A stretch of DNA of 64,000 nucleotides from Amaurobius ferox (Eukaryota > Arthropoda > Arachnida > Araneae > Amaurobiidae), in the NCBI GenBank assembly GCA_951213105.1, contig OX578136.1:67988230-68052229 (forward strand), read 5' to 3'. Shown here in pieces: positions 46,151 to 59,033 of the stretch. The notes beneath the pieces are model-generated. The model was not told where the DNA came from. It made no database searches and was given only the letters and a program-made list of their open reading frames with translations. The position numbers were made by a program, and so were the translations under genes. The number at the start of each line of letters is the position of its first letter. Positions within the stretch are counted from its first letter, which is position 1.

Positions 46151-46480
46151 GATTGGCTTGATTTTTATATTTTATATTTATAAATTAACAATATAGTTAC
46201 TTCTGAAATTAATAATATAATTGCTTCCAAAAAAATTGTGAAATATAATGAGAATTAATTTGCAATTTTTAAAAATAAAGGCAAAGTAAAAAGCAAGAGT
46301 TCCATGTAAAGCAAAATAGGTTCCGTGAGAAAAAGTTTAGCAACTATCAGCAGCCTAGATACTTAAAGCATTTGCAATCAAGGTGATAGATAATGTGCAC
46401 AGCATAATGAACTAATATATCAGAAATGTACACGAATATAAGCATCTTATACAGCGAAAGAATAGAATGATATTTATTAC

Positions 46481-46615
46481 CTGCTGCTGGCAAGATATAT
46501 AAGGACGGAAAAGGCTAGCTCCAAAACACCATGCACAAAAAGGCGGGAAAATTGATTATTTTTCAATACAGGAATTTCTTCTACAGCGCATTTAGAAATC
46601 AATGAAACAACGAAC
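46481..46615 (-). CDS. SLC22-type transporter, internal exon (segments 7-8)
   Basis: 135-nt exon. The acceptor is TTTTTATAG before G at 46615; the donor is AGCAG followed by GTAATA. One base completes a codon from the upstream exon (CA+G = Gln), then 44 codons follow, then two bases (AG). The translation starts FVVSLISKCAVEEIPV and continues with a hydrophobic stretch, RLFVHGVLELAFSVLIYLAS. That stretch fits segment 8, where SLC22 proteins have a conserved glycine and glutamate (here G and E in GVLELA). The usual D-R-x-G-R-R loop that should follow is missing; the joined sequence reads SSSVGLKMT. Confidence 0.75.
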
Positions 46616-47075
46616 CTATAAAAAGAATATAAATATATATATATATATAATCTTATTACTTGTATAACTCTGTCCAAATTATTTTAAACTTTAATAGCTT
46701 GAAAAATAAACATTTTTTTTTACCTGATTCTTTTGTGTTGAGTTTGGAGAAACCAAATATCATAAAAAGAAAGTTAAAGAGTGGCAAATACACAAAACTT
46801 TAGAATGACTTTAACAGAGAAAACTGTACAAATTTACATATTCCAATATCACTTGCGAAAATGTTTATCATCCATCCATATAGGAACTTCTACTAAAAGG
46901 GTGGCTGTTTCAATTTCCAAAATTATTCAAATATTTTGTTATAATTTGAAAAATGTAACATTGACAGCTCTGTTTCTATAGTAATGTGGGACAAGTGATT
47001 GTAAAAATGTTATGTATATCACTAGTGACTGGGCTAAAAATAATTCCAATAATTGTTTTATTCTTATTTAAATAA

Positions 47076-47290
47076 GTCGCATTTATGCACTGAAAGGACC
47101 GCATTTGTGCACTGAAAGAGCCACATTTATGCCCTGAGAGAGCCGCATTTATGTGCTGAAATTAGCCACATTTATGCACTAAAGAAGTCGCATTTATGCA
47201 TTAAAAGAGCCACATTTATATACTGAAAAAAGCCGCATTTTTGCACTGAAAGAGTCATATTTATGCACTGAAGGAACTGCATTTATGATG
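47076..47290. repeat. about 22-bp tandem repeat
   Basis: About ten units of GCATTTATGCACTGAAAGAG+CC with substitutions. Confidence 0.9.
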
Positions 47291-47428
47291 AAAGATCAGC
47301 ATACATTAGAGGTCTGCACGGGCTCAAACATGACCCATGGGACCAATTCAGGATCGGGCTAAATTTGGAAAATTTCGGGCAGGACGAGGTTTGTGTTTTG
47401 AGAGTTATTAATGAATATAAAAGCAAAA

Positions 47429-48133
47429 TATGCAGGGTTCCTAGGAAGTGCTTGAGCATCACAATAACCTTATAAGGAAAAGTCCACGAGTGTACACGTT
47501 AGGTCTATCTATGGTAAAGTGATCATATTTGATATAATTAAAGTGATTTTACAAAGTTAGAAAAACAAACTCAGCAACAAAGGAAGATAGACGAAAAGGA
47601 CAATGGTAAAGTCATAGAACATTGAATAGACACTAAAATTGTTATAGAAAAATTTATTTCACACAATATAGTGATTGACGAATTGCTGCCATGTTCATCA
47701 GGAATAATAAAGTTAACCAGCCGTATCAAAATGTCAAACGCTAACAACAATGAACATTTGAATTCGAGAAAGAATATTACCGCGTATTTTGACAAGCATT
47801 GCAGGTGAATCGTATCACAGTCCTTGAGGATACGATTTTTAATGGGTATTTTCTTCTTTCCATGCATGCGTTTTTGATCTTGACTCCTGCTAATTAGACA
47901 TTCCTGTACAACTTTGTAATGGACATTTTCCCTCTGTCTTGCTTTATTGCTGAGTTCGTGTTCCTAACTTCTTTAATTATCCGCTAGGGCGTTGCACTCA
48001 TTTTTATTCGATCGAACATGCAAACATTAGGCCTATCTTTACTATAGATAGGCCTAATGTTTACATGTACACTCATGGATCTTCCATTGCGAAATTATAG
48101 GAGTACGTAAGAACTTTTCTGGGAACTCTGTAT
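47429..48133. mobile_element. terminal-inverted-repeat element (family D), copy 2
   Basis: The left end ATGCAGGGTTCCTAGGAAGT and the right end reverse-complemented (ATACAGAGTTCCCAGAAAAG) pair imperfectly for about 90 bp. The left arm includes GAGTGTACACGTTAGGTCTA. The right side includes a perfect hairpin at 48022-48062. Body words are shared with copy 1 (43039-44287). No transposase frame. Confidence 0.8.
48022..48062. repeat. perfect 17-bp hairpin
   Basis: AAACATTAGGCCTATCT at 48022-48038 and AGATAGGCCTAATGTTT at 48046-48062, separated by a 7-base loop. The core ACATTAGGYCTATCT is also the word found in the left arms of both family D copies. Confidence 0.95.
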
Positions 48134-49890
48134 AAAAATTAAAAATGATTATTAATTTGAGCAATGCAGGTAGTAAAGCTTAGGAAACACATTTTTACAT
48201 ACATATGAGCGCGTAGATACCTTCGATATATGATAAAAAAAAAAAAACCGAAAATTAAGTTCTAGCCGAGATACAAAGATTTTCAGGCAGGGCATAACTC
48301 GAGCTTGTGAAATGCTTTTGTGTATGGTAGCTAGGTTTAGACATGGTCGCAGCCTTCTGCGAAATACAAGATGGGTTGAAGTGAAATTCGAGGGGGGAGG
48401 GGGGCTGAAGGGGATCTGAAGGAAAGTACTCACAAGAAACTTTTGGAGGGGGCACAGGGAAATACACTAAAATATTAAATTTTAGCTTTAAAAAACTTTC
48501 TCTAATAAAAATATTTTAATTATATATATATAAAAAATACAGTACTTTTTATCATTGGGGACCAATATTATTATGTGTTATTGAGTCAAAATTTATGTAC
48601 TACAAAGCCTATTAGTCACTAGCATCTGTAAACTCTAATAGTTATTAAATATTTCAATCCACACAAATTACTCTATAAATTATCAAGAAATAGTTAATTG
48701 TATAGCCATATTTGTAAACTAATAATTGATTGCAAAAAAATCCATGTAGTTACTATACATCAAAGTTAATATATAATAATTTCAATTGATTTTAAAATAA
48801 GCAATAACTGATAGGGAAATCGTTAATTAATCGAATAAAATTTCTAAAAGTTAATACAAGTATAACAGCGAACCTCGCAATAAAAAAGAAGTACCCAAAA
48901 TGCTATATGCTTAATTTAATTTTTAACACTCTTAAATATTTTTAAATTCAATATGCAAATAAATTGATAATCATTATAATCACACATTCATCTAAACAAA
49001 TAAATCTTTTTTCTGTTCTATACAAAGCGAAGTAATGTATAAAAAAATTTCAAAAAGCAAGTTTCCATCAAGCAAGATTTGGATAACATGTTGAATAAAA
49101 TTTCATATCACTATTAAAAATTGAATATTTTTTTTTATCACAGCGGGCTAAGTAATTCTCTTAAGAGCCTCCACTGGCCCCTGCCTGGATACGAACATTG
49201 CGTTCAATTGCAAAATGTAGTTGGATACTTTCTGTAGTGCAACTCTAAAATGGCGGGCCAGGTAGACATCAACCATGTAGCTCGCGATCTGCAGGCTGCC
49301 TACCCATTATTCTAAAAGTTCGCTCCTCCTTCTACTTATATGACAAAAACGTCGCAAAACTGATATTACAGTTTGTCAAACTCCCATAAAGCGTAAGTAT
49401 AAATGTCTTTAACATTGTCGTAACTTGCTACTTGTCTTTAAAGTGGCTGACAACACTGCTTTTAAGCTTTCATGGTGGAATTCAGAACTTCAAAGAAGGT
49501 TCTTCTTCCGTGATCCATAAAATGCAGTCAATCAAGCCACTGACTTCGAACAATGCAAAAATTGAAGGGCACACGCACAAATTATATCTTGTTCAGCAGT
49601 TTCTGGGACAATAACCCAGGTTACTGTGACATTATAGTTCCTAAAGAGCTTCATTCCTGACTGGGATGCTTTGGAAGAAAATAAGGTTCCTCCTTGGAGG
49701 AAACCATCTTAGTTCCGGAATAATCAGGATAAATTTAAGTCCGGAAATGCAATAATTATTTATATAAATCAATTTAAACTCAGCTGTTTTGTAGGGGGAA
49801 AGACACAGTAACACGAAATTATATCTCCCAATTCAAATGGCAGTGTTAAGGAGTGCCAACATCAGGGAGGGCCAGCTCATAAATAGTTTA
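48134..49890. other. intron sequence, no gene seen
   Basis: AT-rich. 49140-49310 is less AT-rich and may be an old SINE, but no promoter boxes are convincing. Confidence 0.3.
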
Positions 49891-49920
49891 TATATACATA
49901 TATCTATCTATATATCTATC

Positions 49921-49952
<32 letters not shown>

Positions 49953-50301
49953 AAGAAATACAATCCAGATGGCTCTATAAGTTAGACGCGACTTTTTAAT
50001 GTATGCTTTCCTATTCGAAGTATATACGCTTTATGCAACTCTTCCAAGATTCTCGTTTTGCTGGTTAGTAAAATTTCCAATTTTTGTTATTTTGATCATT
50101 CTTATGTTGTCTGGGATTCGGCCATTTTTTCCCCACGGGCATGATCGATTGTTGTTTCGGGCGTGCAGAGTCTCTGGGAGCGTTTTCATGAAGTCAAAGC
50201 TAGCTTCTAACCAGGAAATAGGGGTCGCAATCCCCCTTGACCTTTCTGCAACCCTGTAAAAACAATCATTCCATCTATATATTTTCTTTTTTCATTTTAA
50301 A

Positions 50302-50348
<47 letters not shown>
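49890..50348. repeat. TA/TATC microsatellites
   Basis: TATC/TA repeats at about 49890-49952 and about 20 TA units at 50306-50347. The DNA between has an 86-codon frame (49999-50259) that is not supported as a gene. Confidence 0.85.
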
Positions 50349-50351
<3 letters not shown>

Positions 50352-51415
50352 CTTTGTTAAACCAATAATCTAAAAATCTTAAATTTTGAAAAAATTCATG
50401 TGTCAATTCGACGAATAATAAAATCCTTGACCTAATTTTAGTTTCTTACATAATATAACTATATAAATAGCATCCCATAACTATATGGGAATTCCTTCTT
50501 GAGTAATAGTTGTCCACACCTCACGTCTTAAATTTCGAATAATTCATTAACAAAATGTTCTAGTTTTTTTAATTATATATGTACACGTAAAATTTCGTAG
50601 CAGTACTGTATTCATTGGTACATGCATTCATAATAATTGTGTCAACAACTCACAGATATTGGATTTATTGTGCAAAGTGGTGCAAAAAAGTGTTTTCTCA
50701 TTTCTTAAATTTATGAGTCGTTTTCTACATACTATAGCATAAGAGTAGTATTAATAAAGAGTGTTTTGTAAACCAAAAAGCTAAAAACCAGCTAAATAGA
50801 TACACTACATATGTAACAAGAGAAATATAGAATTTTAGATCATTGTGCTGCATTCGTTCTTCAAGTAAACCTCACATGACCAGAAATTTGTGAAGTCCAG
50901 TTATTTTAATAACAATAAAACAAAGATAGTCATCATTCAGATTAAATTATGATTGGAACTTTATTTAAAATATAATTTTATTTTTATTTTTCTGGAAGTT
51001 CCAATTAAGATATTGCAAGTATAAAAAAGTGAGTAGTATTCCGATTATATTAAAAACCTATCTATATACAATTCCGTAAGGATTTAAAATTAAGATTGAA
51101 ATTACGAAATTTAGATATGTCGTGAGATGGTGGAAAGACAGTTCATTTAGAAAATCTCAAGCTGTCACTTACATACATTGTCCAACAAATACTTCTCTAA
51201 AATTTAACCGATATTTTTTTTTATTTACTTGTATATGTGATGTAAACTTACTCTTTACAGGCCGAGTTAATTGTTAAATGTGGTCGAATTAAAGGTGCGC
51301 AGCCTGTCCAGGATTAGCAACACTTTTCATTTGAAGTCCTCTTCGAATGGTTAAATGGCATTCATTAATCATACCCAATTTCATTTGATTATGAAATAGA
51401 CTCAACTGACTAAAC
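50349..51415. other. intron sequence, no gene seen
   Basis: AT-rich, without recognised repeats or exons. Confidence 0.35.
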
Positions 51416-51595
51416 ATATGCTCTACTATTTCTCCTTTGAAATGTTGGAGCAAAGTTAACATATGCTCTACTATTTCCCCTTTGGAATGCGGGAGCAAAG
51501 TTAACATATGCTCTACTATTTCCCCTTTGGAATGCGGGAGCAAAGTTAACATATGTTCTACTATTTCCCCTTTGGAATGCGGGAGCAAAGTTAAC
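51416..51595. repeat. 45-bp tandem repeat, four exact-period units
   Basis: Units start at 51416, 51461, 51506 and 51551 with ATATGCTCTACTATTTCYCC and continue TTTGGAATGCGGGAGCAAAG TTAAC. The period is exactly 45 bp (15 codons). A minus-strand frame (51289-51633, 114 codons) gives MLTLLPHSKGEIVEH repeats and then a non-repeat C-terminus with MKLGMINECHLTIRRGLQMK. A plus-strand frame is open too. Units 2-4 are almost identical; the first is diverged. Coding status is unproven. Confidence 0.95.
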
Positions 51596-52034
51596 ATGTT
51601 ATCGAGTTCATCGATATTCGAATTCGATATCATTTTTAGTCTTCACATTTGTCTACTCAACCAAAGTTAATGTTTCCTACTGATTTCTTATTTATTAAAT
51701 TTAATTTAGCAATATATCAAACTTGTGTGGCTTAGTTATGGGCGTGACTTAATTAGGAAAACTAACTTTTAACTATTAATTATTTTTCATTAATATTAAT
51801 TTTGTTTCTATTCTTTAAGGAAGTAAGCACTGTATGATAATAATAAAGAATGAAATTCAAGTAATACCATAAAATAAAAGATATCATTATAATAATCATG
51901 CTTTATATTGTTTCTAAAGTGAAAAGAAGCAAATCCTCAAATCCATTGATAATCATATCATGCAAAATAAATCAAAATAAACCTACGCTTTAAATGTCAT
52001 TCGAAAACTCACTCTGGTATAATATGAGCATGGT

Positions 52035-52110
52035 TTGATGTCATACCCAGAAAGAGGCTCGAATACCCCATATTCTGATCAGCGCTCTACCGACTGAACT
52101 ACCCGGAAGA
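52035..52110 (-). repeat. tRNA-like segment (SINE head)
   Basis: Minus strand CCGGGTAGTTCAGTCGGTAG AGC is a strong A box, and GGTATTCGAGCCTC a near B box. Acceptor-stem pairing is poor, so it is probably SINE-derived. Confidence 0.55.
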
Positions 52111-53079
52111 GTAAACTTGATTTTCTCTTTGCTCCATCTAAATTGCATAGACCTTCAACATTAAATATAGTATTCTACATTATAATTATAAGATCTATGC
52201 TCTATTGAGGCCGGAACTCTTCAGTCTAAATCATAGGTTCCCAAATTTGTAGGTACGGCTCCTGAGGGGGCAATTTCGCTGAGAGGGGCGTTATATTATA
52301 TGTAGATCATATGGACGTGTGTTCATGTGCTGGATTTCCCACCCCCTTACCTCTTTATTATACTCAGAAGGGTTCAATTATTAATTTCTTTTAAATAATT
52401 AACATTTTAATCATGTTATAACTTATGTTTTAAAAGAAAAAAATACAAGTTGTTGCATATCAACTTGATTTGCAACAATTTGTAATTTTTCTTCTGTCAA
52501 GAAACGTGCGTGATATAATTGCATGAATGACCCTCTACAATTCTGCCCGTACACAAATAGGCTACTTACGTCATAGCTAGACATCGCTTGTTTGATACAA
52601 TTTACCCACGCTCAAGGCAACCATTAATAGCATTCATAATGGGCAATAAGAAAAGCGATATTAAATTTGCAACTAGGATGTAATGTACACAAGGATTAAT
52701 TTCCAAATGTGCATGTGCATAAATTGAAGAGTTTTAAACAGAATACTATATCTACTTGTATTTGTGCGTTTTCCTTGTTAGTTTACCTAAATGAGCAAAA
52801 ATATGCTACCCCCCAAAACCCCCATGCACTCCTGAAATTTTCGTATAAGGGATCCATTTCACCCTAGTCATACTCATTATTATATAACATCGGACCAGTA
52901 TTAGAAGAATTCACAACTCCTTAAATTCTGGATCGCGAAGCTAGGGTCGTTTATGGCAATATACAAAGTAGGCAAATATTGGGAATTGGGAGCTCATAGA
53001 GCCCATCTTCTATGCTCAATGTAACTTTTTGTTATAAAAGTTTTGTGGAAACTTATAATTTGCTTTTGTCTAAGAACCA

Positions 53080-53140
53080 CGGCAAAGGTTAAGATGGCCT
53101 TGCCGTGCTTTATCGATTGAGCTACCTGGGCACGGCAGTT
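53080..53140 (-). repeat. tRNA-like segment (degenerate SINE head)
   Basis: Minus strand CCCAGGTAGCTCAATCGATA AAGC resembles a tRNA D-arm, with GTGGTTCTTAGAC downstream in place of a B box. It lies about 70 bp past the donor of the 53213-53464 exon. Confidence 0.45.
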
Positions 53141-53212
53141 AACTCCGTATACTTTATGATTGCTTTCCTGAAAGGAAATCAGTATGCCATCTTTCGTTAA
53201 TAAAAAGCCTAC

Positions 53213-53464
53213 TGACCGTACCATATGAAGAACTGTGTGAACGCAAGTTTCCGGAGCCGGGCGGAGCAGATGATTGTCTCAAAGCCGTGCCTCGCTGCGT
53301 ACCCACCGGGCATGGAAAGAGCCACCCGACAGGACTTAAGTAGTTGCATCCGTAGATCGGGTGTCACGGGAAGGGACTGCTCCTTGGAGAACCTGGCCAA
53401 TGTCATCTGGGCTGAATGTTGTCGATTTTCGAGCACCAGCCAAGCCAGAGAACGAGGTAAAAGC
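53213..53464 (-). CDS. SLC22-type transporter, most 5' exon found
   Basis: 252-nt exon. The acceptor is CTTTAG followed by G at 53464; the donor is CA before GTAGGC at 53212. It starts with one base completing a codon and ends with two. The translation begins LLPRSLAWLVLENR, the position of the family's PESPRWLLSKGR motif after segment 6. It then has a charged cytoplasmic loop (MTLARFSKEQ and on) and ends SARLRKLAFTQFFIWYG, the counterpart of the typical RxxxLRRxTLIxFFIWF at the start of segment 7. The donor GTAGGC is weak, but the stronger-looking nearby GTCAGT would shift the frame and hit a stop in the next exon. The motif residues PES-RW are altered to PRS-AW, a sign of divergence. Confidence 0.75.
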
Positions 53465-53563
53465 CTAAAGATGAAAGCCTTTACATAAATTTAATAATGA
53501 AATGTTGCACAGTTCTAATAAGTAGTAATAAGTTTTCAAATATTTTCTCCAAAAACACTTTTT

Positions 53564-54045
53564 ACTTTCCTTATATACATAATAAGGAAAGTATTGTGAC
53601 GGGGTCGAAAATTCGAATTCGAGTTTTCGACTGGAGAGCACGTTTCAAGCATCCCTGATCACGAATCAAGCATTTTTGAAGTGATGTCTGTGTGTGTGTG
53701 TGTGTGTAAAAGTATGTGTGTGTGTGTGTGTCAGTGGGACTGTGGAGACGATAACTGACGAACGAATGGACCGATTCGAACCAAATTTGGTACAAAAATC
53801 ACAATCCGTAAACACTGGAAGCCTATTGTTTTTAAACGTAATCGAATGTTCAGAACCCACCTAAATTTTCAAGTGAAATTTTGAAAAAATCTTCAAAAAA
53901 TCAAAACCGCTAATAAAGTTACGCAAATAGACATTTCTTATGTAATTTTTCATTAGAAAACGATTAACATAAAATTTAGAACGCTAACATGAACCGTTCT
54001 CGAGATATTTCACATTTTCAAAAAAAATTATTAAAAAGTCATATA
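53564..54045 (+). mobile_element. repeat family B, 3'-truncated copy 3
   Basis: Has the 5' hairpin and the (GT)n tract but stops at GTCATATAAAATAAAAAA, where a copy in the opposite orientation begins. Confidence 0.88.
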
Positions 54046-54050
54046 AAATA

Positions 54051-54948
54051 AAAAATCTGATGTGGGCACCACATGACTTTCCTTATATAATGTAATGAAT
54101 TTACTACTTTTACAGTAAAAAAAAATAGGTTTTTCTTATAGTCGATACTAATATTTTTACCAAGATATTGAATTTTCGACAATTAGTCGTCATTTTCATT
54201 GATTTAGCGTCATTTTTATCCATTTGGCGAGATTTTCGTTAATTTGGCAGCATTTCAAAAAGTCGCCAAGTTGGCGACATTCCGCCAAATAGGTCGCCAA
54301 AATCTCGCCAAGCGTTATGGACGAAGAAATAAGTTGTTCATACAGCAGAAAAATGACTATTGGCGTTCAAATACAAACGTATTACTCAAAGTATCTTTTT
54401 TCATGAATGGAACGAGCTAGATCCACGAGAATGATGTCACTCAATTTATCGCATGGTATTACACATGAAAAGTGAACATGTTACTCAATAGGAAGTATTT
54501 TGTTTTCATTTTATATGACTTTTTGATAATTTTTTTGAAAAATCTGCAATATCTCGAGAACGGTGCACGTTAGCGTTCTAAAATTTATGTCAATCGTTTT
54601 CTAATGAAAAATTACATAAGAAATGTCTATTTGCGTAACTTTATTAGTAGTTTTGATTTTTTGACGATTTTTTCCAAATATTATTCGAAAATTTAGGTGG
54701 GTTGTGAACATTCGATTACGTATAAAAACAATAGGCTTCCAGTGTTTACGGATTATGATTTTTGTACCAAATTTGGCTCGAATCGGTCCATTCGTTCGTC
54801 AGTTATCGTCTCCACAGACTCACTGACACACACACACACACACACACTTTCACACACACACACACACACAGACATCACTTCAAAAATGCTTGATTCGTGA
54901 TCAGGGATGCTTGAAACGTGCTTTGAAACGTGCTCTCCCATCGAAAAT
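54051..54948 (-). mobile_element. repeat family B, copy 4
   Basis: Runs from the 3' end (AATCTGATGTGGGCACCACA) to the CGAAAATTCG block near its 5' end; the 5' hairpin is lost. The nested hairpin is at 54222-54314. A short local duplication, CTTGAAACGTG/CTTTGAAACGTG, lies at 54910-54932. Confidence 0.88.
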
Positions 54949-55817
54949 TCGAAATCGAATTTTCGACGGGAGAGCACGTTTTAAGCATCCCTGATCACGA
55001 ATAAAGCATTTTTGAAGTGATGTCTGTGTGTGTGTGTGTGTCAGTGAGTCTGTGGAGACGATAACTGACGAACGAATGGACCGATTCGAACCAAATTTGG
55101 TACAAAAATCACAATCCGTAAACACTGGAAGCCTATTGTTTTTATACGTAATCGAATGTTCAGAACCCCCCCCCCCCTAAATTTTCGAACAAAATTTTGA
55201 AAAAATCGTCAAAAAATCAAAACCGCTAATAAAGTTACGCAAATATACATTTCTTATGTAATTTTTCATTAGAAAACGATTGACAAAAATTTTAGAAAGC
55301 TAACAAGAACCGTTCTGGAGATATTGCACATTTTTCAAAAAAATTATTAAGAAGTCATATAAAATAGAAAAAAAAATCCTATTGAGAAACATGTTCACTT
55401 TTCATATGTAATATCATGCGATAAATTGGATGACATCCTTCTCGTGGATCTAGCTCGTTCCATTCATGAAAAAAGATACTTTGAGTAATACTTTTGTATT
55501 TGAACGCCAATAGTCATTTATCTTCTGTAAGAACAACTTATTTTTTCATCCATTACGCTTGGCGATATTTTGGCGACGAATTTGGCGGAATGTCGCCAAC
55601 TTGGCGACTTTTTGAAATGTTGCCAAATTAACGAAAATCTCGCCAAATGGATAAAAATGACGCTAAATCAATGAAAATGACGACTAATTGTCGAAAATTC
55701 AATATCTTGGTAAGAATATTAGTATCTACTATAAGAAAAACCTATTTTTTTTACTGTAAAAGAAGTAAATTCGTTACATTTTATAAGGAAAGCCATGTGT
55801 TGCCCACATCAGATTTT
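54949..55817 (+). mobile_element. repeat family B, copy 5
   Basis: Abuts copy 4 head-to-head at a palindrome (GAAAATTCGAAATCGAATTTTC). The 5' hairpin is missing, the nested hairpin is at 55558-55650, and the end is GCCCACATCAGATTTTTT. Confidence 0.88.
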
Positions 55818-56808
55818 TTATTTTTTACGTCATGTGCCAAAAATCAAAGGATATATCAGCATGATTAAGTAACAAAAATATAGCAGACATTACACATTAT
55901 AATTTACCGCCAAAAGCCATTTAAGTATCTTTTTTCAATTTCTCTTTTGGTTTTAGAAGAAACGTATGTACTTCCTACTAGGACACACAAAATTGGACAT
56001 CATTCATTAAAATCGGCTCAGTGGTGAAGTCTGCAGGTCCGTCAACACTGAAGAATTAAAGGCCAGAAAGACTTAAAACTTGTCATTTCAAAGTTAAAAG
56101 TTTTCGGGTGCTACCGCAATAAATGTAATTCCTTCCCCCCTCCCCCCCAACTTTGAGACGGCTTTACAGAGGAAAATAATCAAATATCTAGTTTTCATGG
56201 AGGTTGAATTACAGACCCAAGAGGGTGCGTCAAGTATAACAAGAAGTATACATTATAGTATATAGACCTAACATATAGACCTTCATTACAAAATTTTCTA
56301 AAACGTTTCTAAGAATCCTGTATATGTAAAATTCTGAATTTTAGTTTAATGGATTGATTTTAACGTGAACCATCTGTTTTGTATAGCAAAATTGTAGTTT
56401 TAAATCATTAATGCCATTTAATTTAAAGTTAAGTACGTAGGGCTACACTATACGGAAACCATACTGCACTCACACATAAGAATCAGGGTGTGCAAGTATA
56501 ACATACACTTACGCCAACTAAGGATTCGGACATGGCGACTTGCCAGCGTTCCTAAAATAATATTTCAAGTGTAAAAGATGAGATATGTGTAATTTTGGAC
56601 CAAAATAGATGTTGCATAAGATGTAGAGAATTTCAGCCATAAGAGATCTTATCACCACCTTCCTCAATTATTATTACTCTTCTTAAAAAAAAAAGGAATT
56701 GATTAAATAAAGAGCAAAAACTTAGTATCGTTAAAAATTTAGAATTTTATGATTACTTTTAACATGCTTCAGTTAGTTCTAGCTGATTTGAAAATACATT
56801 TAATAAAA
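55818..56808. other. intron/upstream sequence, no secure exon
   Basis: Contains a C-rich tract at 56133-56148 and, at 56513-56551, a 39-nt stretch with perfect splice-like borders that was rejected as an exon because it is part of a repeat also seen near 25963-26035. Confidence 0.4.
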
Positions 56809-57829
56809 CAAGAAAGATCAATTATGCATAAAGCATTGATTATGAAACACTTTCCAACTTCATTGCAATTTCATTTAAACATCTCTAAAATGCGATACAT
56901 TCCTAGGTAATATTTTGAAAATTATCACAATACTACATTAATTTATTATATTTGAAAACTTAAAACTTCATCGAAAAAAATGAACTTCATTTATTTGACG
57001 GCATTGAAATATAAATTACCTGGTTTAAACATCTCTAAAATGCGATACATTCCTCGGTAATATTTTTAAAATTATCATAATACTACAATAATTTATTATA
57101 TTTGAAAACTTCATCGAAAACAAAGGAAATTTATTCAAATGATGTCATCGAAATATAACACGTCTAGCTGGCTCTCTCTATAAAAGTAGCATTTCATTCA
57201 AAAACATTTTTCCATTCATTTCATGATCATTTAAACTCATATATATTTTAATTGAGTTGTGTCAGTATGTAGATTCACAGAATTTAAGTAAAAATAAAGC
57301 GGTTTTAGGACGGATATAACACTAAATATGAATTAAAAAGAACTTTAAAAATCACAATTTCGACACAAGATGGATGCCATATTTTATTTTGAGGTGGGTC
57401 ACGTGATCTCGTCATATAATGGTCACGTGATCACTTCATATAAAAGGTGTAATTATTATTTTAATTTTTATTTAAAAAACTACTGAATATATTTTGCTGA
57501 ATTTTTTTTTATATATTTTCTGGGATAATTTGAATATTTCCTAACATTTTTGAAGCAATTTGTGAATTTTAAATCCGCTTAAAAAATGTTTGAAAAATGA
57601 GGTTCCATAGGGTTCAATGTATTTCATTTTTTCAACCCGAATTCAATCCAAAACTAATTGGGTGATATTATATATTTATATTCCCATAGGTTCTACTGAC
57701 CGTCTGAACAACATACTAAAATTTCATTTTGATAAAGTCATTTTTACGGCAGTTATCGTGCTAACGGACAGACAGACAGACAGAACAAAGTCATAAACTC
57801 TTTTCAACTCTGTTGTAAAGTGTTAAAAA
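56809..57829 (-). mobile_element. repeat family A, copy 5
   Basis: Minus-strand copy from CAAGAAAGATCAATTATGCA to CTCTGTTGTAAAGTGTTAAA. The region AAACATCTCTAAAATGCGAT is present twice (56878 and 57029), as in the plus-strand copies. Confidence 0.88.
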
Positions 57830-58280
57830 TATATAAGTTAATAAAAGAACGCTTTGGCCCTAAATGAGCATTTGAACATGCAAAGAACTGAAACCAGAGC
57901 CGTTATATCACCACTCTTCGACAGTCTTTGATTATTGCTATTTATCAGAAATGATAATGCTGAAAGTTTTTCTGCACAACATTTTAGGCACTCTATGTAA
58001 ATTAGCACGTAATTTATCACGCTTTTTCTTCGAAATAAACTTGATATGTTAAGTAATTGTAAGAAGTATTAGTAGGCGAAAGACTGATTGTACTTAAAAG
58101 TATGCGTAATAAAATGGGAAGGACATCGAAAGAAAGCCTTCTACAGTTTTATAAATTCTTTCAATTTAAATGCCTAAAATTTAGGAACCTTAAATGTACC
58201 TCGTTCCTTTATGGTGGAGGTCGATAATCGTGTTTTGATGCTACTGATTTGAATGCAGTTCATCAGCTCAGAGTTTTTTC

Positions 58281-58506
58281 ACAAGTTATGCGTAGTTCAT
58301 GCGGAGTACGATCACGTTAAACATGTGGGTCCGAAAGTCCTTCCGAGAGGTTGGTGGTAGGGGAAGGAGGGTACGGTCCCTGTGGATGCCTCCCCCACTG
58401 GGTTCCGGTCTGAATTGGGTGGCACTTCCCGATCGTCCAAACAGTTACCTTACACCTTTCTGGTAGGTCGGACGGTCTGGGTTTCAACAACAACAAGTTA
58501 TGCGTA
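58281..58506 (+). mobile_element. 5'-truncated SINE with target-site duplication
   Basis: The body 58295-58492 has lost the tRNA-like head and starts inside GTTCATGCGGAGTACGATCA. It ends GGTCTGGGTTTCAACAACA. It is flanked by a perfect 14-bp duplication, ACAAGTTATGCGTA, at 58281-58294 and 58493-58506. 5' truncation with an intact duplication is typical of target-primed reverse transcription. Confidence 0.92.
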
Positions 58507-59033
58507 TGGAGTTTTCATTATTTTGCCAAAATGTGATGCTAGTAAGACGCAATTTCCCTGAAAAGTTTAAAACACAATTGTCTAATAAATTTCCTCTTGT
58601 TTCAGACAGCAAAAATATGTAATTTTTCAGTTAAAACAGACAGTAATTTTACTGCATTAACTTAATACATTGCATACAGCCGTGTGATATCAAAAGATTT
58701 GAGAAATCCCATTATGCATTTTGTATCAGGATTTTGTAAGTTCGGCAAAGGAACTTCGTTAGAGATATACCTTTTATTCCCATGGCAATATTGCTTTGAG
58801 TATTGATTATAAGTGCAATGGGTCAGAGTTATTGTATGTAGTTATATTTTAATAGTTTCGCGTTCATTAAGTTTGCTTAGGTTAGTTTGGAATCAAGCAG
58901 ATTATCTTATATGTTTATTATTTTGATTGTTCAGTTTAAATCACTGCCAGAATAGCAAGTGCTGATTATGCAAATGTGAATAAACCTTTTTGTTCATCCC
59001 TGATATTTACTGATTCCCTTAGATAAAAATCTG

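Noticed and set aside
51416..51595. CRISPR array
   Set aside because: The units are contiguous 45-bp tandem repeats without unique spacers, in eukaryotic DNA.
53225..53488. An 87-codon plus-strand frame
   Set aside because: It is the antisense shadow of the transporter exon at 53213-53464.
56513..56551. A 39-nt minus-strand micro-exon (ERWQVAMSESLVG) with ATTATTTTAG acceptor and GTAAGTG donor that would suit the transporter before segment 6
   Set aside because: The same sequence with its flanks recurs, diverged, near 25963-26035, so it is part of a dispersed repeat. Its phase also does not join the 53213-53464 exon.
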